From Myxococcales bacterium (GTDB lineage: Bacteria; Myxococcota; Myxococcia; Myxococcales; Myxococcaceae): a stretch of 17,233 bases of DNA. A model generated the notes under the pieces. It was not told where the DNA came from. It ran no database searches and saw only the letters and a list, made by a program, of their open reading frames with translations. Positions 13,910 through 17,233 of this stretch are shown here, in pieces (position 1 is the stretch's first letter; each line of letters begins with the position of its first letter). The position numbers and the translations under genes were made by a program. Location: contig PMBV01000367.1 of the NCBI GenBank assembly GCA_003153055.1, positions 2,088 through 19,320 of the forward strand, read 5' to 3'.

Positions 13910-14848
13910 TCAGCGCTTCTTCTTCTTGGGGTCGATCTCCTCCTCGGGCCGAATCGACTCCTGGGCCCCTCGCCAGGTCTCGCCCGCGCCGAGCCTCCAG
14001 GCGGCTGGGACATCGAGCTTCCACGTATACCCTGCCATGATGTCTCCTCCCGTCTGGCTGCGCGCGCTGATGGAGAAGGAGATCTCCGCGGTCTTCGCCT
14101 CTGGGGGCAGCTTGTCGACGTCGTAGTAGCCGAGCAGCACCAGGGGCGGAAAGAACTTCACGAATCGTTCGGGCCAATCGATTCGCCCCTCTGGGCCGCC
14201 CTCGCCAGGCATCTCGCCGATGAGCTTCTGCTTCTCGTCGTACAGCTTCCAGGTGAAGCGAAAGTTGGCGTTGCTCGCGACGCGCTTGGCGTTGCGCTCG
14301 TCGGTCCGCTCCTCTCGAGGGAGCCCCCATACGACCAGCGCCAGGTGGATCTTCTCTTCTGGGCCGATGCGCACGGTGTCGGCCGACAGCACGTCGAGAC
14401 GGATGCCCTCGCTCGTCGCGGTCCAGTACGGCGCATAGGTTCGCGCCCGGAAGAGATCGAAGACCTTCTTGGTGTACTCGTAGGCGGCCTTCTTTTCCTC
14501 GCTGCGGTCGCGAAGGGGCTCCTCGGACTTCGTCGACGGCGCCTTCTTCGACCGGTCTCCCATCTCTTGCACGTAGTCGTCGAAGGCGCGATTCCCTCCG
14601 AAGCGGCTGAGATGCTCGCCGACCTCCTTGAAGTACCAGCCCATGAAGGTCGCCACCTCGTCGCGATAGGGCTTCTCGTCGGGCACGTTGCGCAGCCAGG
14701 CGACCCGCTCGAGGTACTCGGCCTTGATGCGCAGCTCGTTCTTCTCTCGCGCCGCCTCGGTGGCTTGGCGATCGAAACGACGGGTCGCCCAGACGATGGC
14801 CGCGGCGATTCCGATGATGGCGACGATGATGCCGAAGTAGCGCTTCAT
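13910..14848 (-). CDS. Membrane-anchored protein of unknown function
   Basis: I do not recognise this 312-residue protein. It has one N-terminal hydrophobic helix (YFGIIVAIIGIAAAIVWA, residues 4-21) that should anchor it in the inner membrane with the rest outside. The next 120 residues are charged and helical (RQATEAAREKNELRIKAEYL), and residues about 140-300 look beta-rich (IRLDVLSADTVRIG, KIHLALVVWGLP, FRFTWKLYDEKQKLIGEMPG). The tail is very basic (DPKKKKR). GGGAGAG just before the ATG supports the start. The gene stands alone on the minus strand, ends 15 bases from the convergent Pro-rich protein gene, and is separated from the caspase gene by a 282-base region. Confidence 0.75.
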   Translation of the reverse strand: MKRYFGIIVAIIGIAAAIVWATRRFDRQATEAAREKNELRIKAEYLERVAWLRNVPDEKPYRDEVATFMGWYFKEVGEHLSRFGGNRAFDDYVQEMGDRSKKAPSTKSEEPLRDRSEEKKAAYEYTKKVFDLFRARTYAPYWTATSEGIRLDVLSADTVRIGPEEKIHLALVVWGLPREERTDERNAKRVASNANFRFTWKLYDEKQKLIGEMPGEGGPEGRIDWPERFVKFFPPLVLLGYYDVDKLPPEAKTAEISFSISARSQTGGDIMAGYTWKLDVPAAWRLGAGETWRGAQESIRPEEEIDPKKKKR

Positions 14849-14977
14849 GGCTCTCCCTCAAGCGACAAGAGGAGCGGTTTTACGCTGCTTATCCCCGCTT
14901 GCTCAACCATCATCGACGGTCCACTTTCCCGCACCTCCAGAAGACACGACCTCGATTCAACATGTTGGGAGACGTTT

Positions 14978-15134
14978 GACGGCTTCCCGCGCACCGCCAG
15001 GGTCGAGGTGAACGTCCCATGGTGATCGGCTTCGCATCGGGGTAACTCCAGGCCCGTGGCACTTCGACCTGACCAGGCTGGGCGACCTGGAGCTCCCCGC
15101 CGAGCAGTTCCATCGCACCGTGCGCAAGCCGTGA
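14978..15134 (+). pseudogene. Frameshifted coding remnant before the caspase gene
   Basis: This part of the gap shows coding-like composition in two successive frames. From 14978 to 15016, all 13 codons end in G or C and read DGFPRTARVEVNV. From 15054 to 15131 a different frame has 25 of 26 codons ending in G or C, reading WHFDLTRLGDLELPAEQF and ending TVRKP at a TGA (15132-15134). Joining the frames with a +1 shift at TGG-TGA-T (15020-15026) gives a continuous protein end. Its stop overlaps the caspase GTG by four bases (GTGA), as in a coupled operon. No start codon is found for either piece. It may be a decayed gene, a sequencing indel or a programmed shift. The family is not recognised. 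Confidence 0.35.
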
Positions 15135-16744
15135 GGCGCCTCGGCCTCCACGGAGTGCTCCTGGTGGCGCTCTCAAGCGTCATCACCCCATCATCGGTGG
15201 TGGCCCAACCCCTTCACCGGTTCGCGCTCTTCGTCGGCAACAACGAAGGCGGGTCGGGCACCCGCGCGCTCCTCTACGCGAGGGACGATGCCCGACGGCT
15301 CCACGACGTCTTCATGCGCCTGGGTGGGGTCTCGACCGACGACGCCATGTTGCTGCTCGACGGCACAGCCGACGACGTGACGACTGCCCTGGGCGAGCTC
15401 GAGCGCCGAGCGAAGGACGCCAAGGGTCGAGGTGAGCGCACCGCGGTGTTCTTCTACTTCTCAGGGCACGCCAAAGATGGCGCGCTCCGCCTGGGCGACA
15501 CCAAGCTTCCGCTCGAGACGGTGAAGCAGCGCCTCGCCCTCGGGCCCTCCGACGTCAGGGTGGGTCTGTTCGACGCCTGTGGTTCAGGCTCGATGCCGAA
15601 GAGCAAGGGCGTTCGGCGGGCCCCCACCTTCGAGGTCGAGACCGACGCGACGCGGGCAGCGCGGGGGCTCGTGATCCTCACCTCCAGCGCCTCCGACGAG
15701 GACGCTCAGGAGTCGGATCTCATCGGAGGAAGCTCCTTCACCTACCACCTGGCGACCGGGCTCTTGGGCGGGGCCGATCAGAGTGGCGACGGCCGAGTCA
15801 GCCTCTCGGAGGCCTCCGCCTATGCCTACGAGCGCACCGTCGCGGCCACAGCAGACAGCGCGGGGGGCCCCCAGCACCCGACCTTCAGCTTCGATCTCGC
15901 GGGCAACGGAGACCTGGTGCTGACCGACGTGCTCGAGCGCCGTGAGGGCCTCTTGATCCCCGCGTCGGCGCCAGGGGGCACCTCCTTCATCATCGACCCT
16001 CGGGGCGTGGTGGTGGCCGAGGCAGTCAAGGGAGAACGCAACCGCCTCATTGCCCTGCCCCCAGGACGCTACACCATCAAGCGGCGACTGGCCGATCACC
16101 TGCTCATCGGCCAGGTGGAGATCGTCGCCGGTCAAATCGCCGAGGTCGACGAGACGCAGTTCAAGGCGGCCCCCTTCTCAGAGGATCCGGTGAAGGGCAC
16201 TGGGCTGAGCTCGACCTACGCCCGCCACTGGAGCATCTCGGCCGCGGGAAACTACCAGGCAGTGTTCGATCGACCGACCACCTCGGGAGGCTACTTTCCT
16301 TCGGCGCCGCTGGTTGGTCTCGAAGCCACGATGCACAACTTCTTCGGGCGTGGCTTCGCGCTCTCGGGTGATCTGCTGTACGGCTGGGCTCAGGGCGCGG
16401 CGGTGACGTCGCTGTTGGGCTCACTCGCCTACCAGTACTCGCTCATCTCGGTCGGCGCGGCGTTGACCTACGAGTGGGGTCAAGAGGGGCGATGGATACC
16501 GCTCGGAGGCGTTCACCTCGCCTTCGACTTCATGAGCCGAACTTTCTCCGACTCGACGCTCCCCAGCCAGACGTACACGGTGCTGACCCCAGGGGTCTTC
16601 GTGGGCTTCAAGGTGCGACTGACGCGTTCGTTCTCCCTCGTCGCGCGCGCTCGGATCCACTACCTGCTCTACAACGTCGACGAGACCAAGAACCTGGGCA
16701 CGGCCGACTTCGGTGCCCTCCTTGAATACGAGGCTCGGGAGTGA
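15131..16744 (+). CDS. Secreted caspase-family (peptidase C14) protein with a beta-barrel-like C-terminus
   Basis: The 537-residue protein begins with a signal peptide (RRLGLHGVLLVALSS, likely cut after SVVA at residue 25). Residues 28-285 form a caspase-like domain: RFALFVGNNEGG, LLYARDDARRLHDVF, the catalytic histidine in FFYFSGHAKDG (His113) and the catalytic cysteine in VGLFDACGSGS (Cys150). Then come a small beta domain (about 290-360, ALPPGRYTIKRRLADHLLIG) and about 180 residues of alternating strands (GLEATMHNFFGRGFALSGDL, LAYQYSLISVGAALTYEWG, FSLVARARIHYLLYN) that look like an outer-membrane barrel. The GTG at 15131 is chosen because it starts the signal peptide; upstream in this frame only 10 of 25 codons end in G/C. 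The stop overlaps the next gene's ATG. Substrate and topology are unknown. Confidence 0.88.
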   Translation: MRRLGLHGVLLVALSSVITPSSVVAQPLHRFALFVGNNEGGSGTRALLYARDDARRLHDVFMRLGGVSTDDAMLLLDGTADDVTTALGELERRAKDAKGRGERTAVFFYFSGHAKDGALRLGDTKLPLETVKQRLALGPSDVRVGLFDACGSGSMPKSKGVRRAPTFEVETDATRAARGLVILTSSASDEDAQESDLIGGSSFTYHLATGLLGGADQSGDGRVSLSEASAYAYERTVAATADSAGGPQHPTFSFDLAGNGDLVLTDVLERREGLLIPASAPGGTSFIIDPRGVVVAEAVKGERNRLIALPPGRYTIKRRLADHLLIGQVEIVAGQIAEVDETQFKAAPFSEDPVKGTGLSSTYARHWSISAAGNYQAVFDRPTTSGGYFPSAPLVGLEATMHNFFGRGFALSGDLLYGWAQGAAVTSLLGSLAYQYSLISVGAALTYEWGQEGRWIPLGGVHLAFDFMSRTFSDSTLPSQTYTVLTPGVFVGFKVRLTRSFSLVARARIHYLLYNVDETKNLGTADFGALLEYEARE

Positions 16745-17233
16745 TGACGATGAACCGACCCACGATGCCGTACTTCCTTGTCGGACTGGCCGCCTTCTCT
16801 TCGTGCGGCAGCTGGTCCAACCGAGATCTCGAGTTCGCGGCCGCGCTGCCCAGCCGCCAGGAACTGCGCTCGAAGCTGCCCGTGACGACGAGCACCTCGC
16901 AGGGGCTCTCGAGCCGTCGCGACGGCCTCAACGTCGGCGACCCGTCGAAGGCCTACGCCGACGCCCAGACCGCCACCAAGACCTTCAACGGCATCCTCGA
17001 CTTCTTCCTCTCCGCGCTCGATCAGGTGCGCCAGGTTGCCCCCAGCGCGAGAACGCAAGACACCCGCACCTGGGGCCCCTACACCGATCAGAACAACTCG
17101 GGCTTCTCGGTTCAGGTCAAAGTCCAGCAGCTCTCCGCGAAGGACTTCTCGTGGGTGATCCAGGCGATCTCGAGCACCAACACCATCGACGTCCTCACTG
17201 GCTCCATCGAGGCCGCCGGGTCGATCAAGGCGA
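16744..17233 (+). CDS. Putative lipoprotein, partial at the right edge
   Basis: The frame is open to the end of the window, giving 163 residues without a stop. The N-terminus MTMNRPTMPYFLVGLAAFSS precedes Cys21 in AAFSSCGSW, a possible lipobox with an unusual Phe at position -3. The visible part is polar and mixed helix/strand (AYADAQTATKTFNGILDFFL, FSVQVKVQQLSAKDFSWV); I do not recognise a family. Its ATG overlaps the caspase stop by one base (TGATG), so it is probably made in step with that protein and may be its envelope partner. The downstream end and full domain content lie outside the window. Confidence 0.75.
   Translation, partial: MTMNRPTMPYFLVGLAAFSSCGSWSNRDLEFAAALPSRQELRSKLPVTTSTSQGLSSRRDGLNVGDPSKAYADAQTATKTFNGILDFFLSALDQVRQVAPSARTQDTRTWGPYTDQNNSGFSVQVKVQQLSAKDFSWVIQAISSTNTIDVLTGSIEAAGSIKA

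Noticed and set aside
13900..13911. A 12-bp perfect palindrome GAGGAGCTCCTC between two convergent genes
   Set aside because: It has no loop or T-tract and overlaps the stop region of the minus-strand gene, so a terminator is not supported.
14345..15025. A 226-codon plus-strand frame antisense to the membrane-anchored protein
   Set aside because: Most of it is a shadow of the minus-strand gene. Only its last 13 codons or so show a coding signal, treated separately as the remnant at 14978-15134.
1..17233. CRISPR arrays, tRNA or rRNA genes, insertion sequences, integrases
   Set aside because: I found no regular spaced repeats, tRNA-like cloverleaf, rRNA segment, transposase or terminal inverted repeats.

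Overview
The window is about 17 kb of GC-rich bacterial DNA with densely packed genes on both strands, strong G/C preference at third codon positions and many start/stop overlaps. Gene content points to a myxobacterium or close relative (Myxococcota). The shell genes at the left edge closely resemble, in my recollection, the microcompartment proteins of Haliangium ochraceum, and the window also has a secreted caspase-like protein and several Lys- or Pro-rich proteins typical of that phylum. No taxonomic marker such as rRNA is present, so this is inference.

Layout. (1) 1-2921, plus strand: the end of a bacterial microcompartment (BMC) operon. It encodes a partial tandem-domain trimer, a hexamer, a pentamer, a CoA-acylating-type aldehyde dehydrogenase with an N-terminal helix that looks like an encapsulation peptide, and a second tandem-domain trimer. 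The signature enzyme that makes the aldehyde is not in view. (2) 2960-3615, minus strand: a VapBC-type toxin-antitoxin pair. Its promoter appears to hold three 8-bp repeats in the spacer and to start transcription at the antitoxin ATG. (3) 3667-7547, minus strand: ribonuclease R with long basic arms, preceded by an unrecognised protein with a histone-like Lys-rich tail, a duplicated beta-rich domain and a chagasin-like C-terminus. (4) 7714-9721, plus strand: moeA (molybdenum cofactor) and ribA (riboflavin). (5) 9732-11857, minus strand: a protein joining a ClpX-type zinc finger to a degenerate P-loop ATPase, translationally coupled by ATGA to a LipB-Nudix fusion. (6) 11932-13894, plus strand: an MFS transporter and a secreted Pro-rich protein. 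(7) 13910-14848, minus strand: a membrane-anchored protein of unknown function. (8) 14978-17233, plus strand: a frameshifted coding remnant, a secreted caspase-family protein with a beta-barrel-like C-terminus, and a coupled partial lipoprotein.

The BMC genes work as one unit: shell tiles, vertex caps and a cargo enzyme. The caspase/barrel protein and its coupled lipoprotein look like an envelope module. The middle of the window is mainly cofactor metabolism (Moco, riboflavin, lipoate) and RNA turnover. The least explained parts are the zinc-finger/ATPase protein with its LipB-Nudix partner, the caspase/barrel protein, and the toxin-antitoxin promoter.
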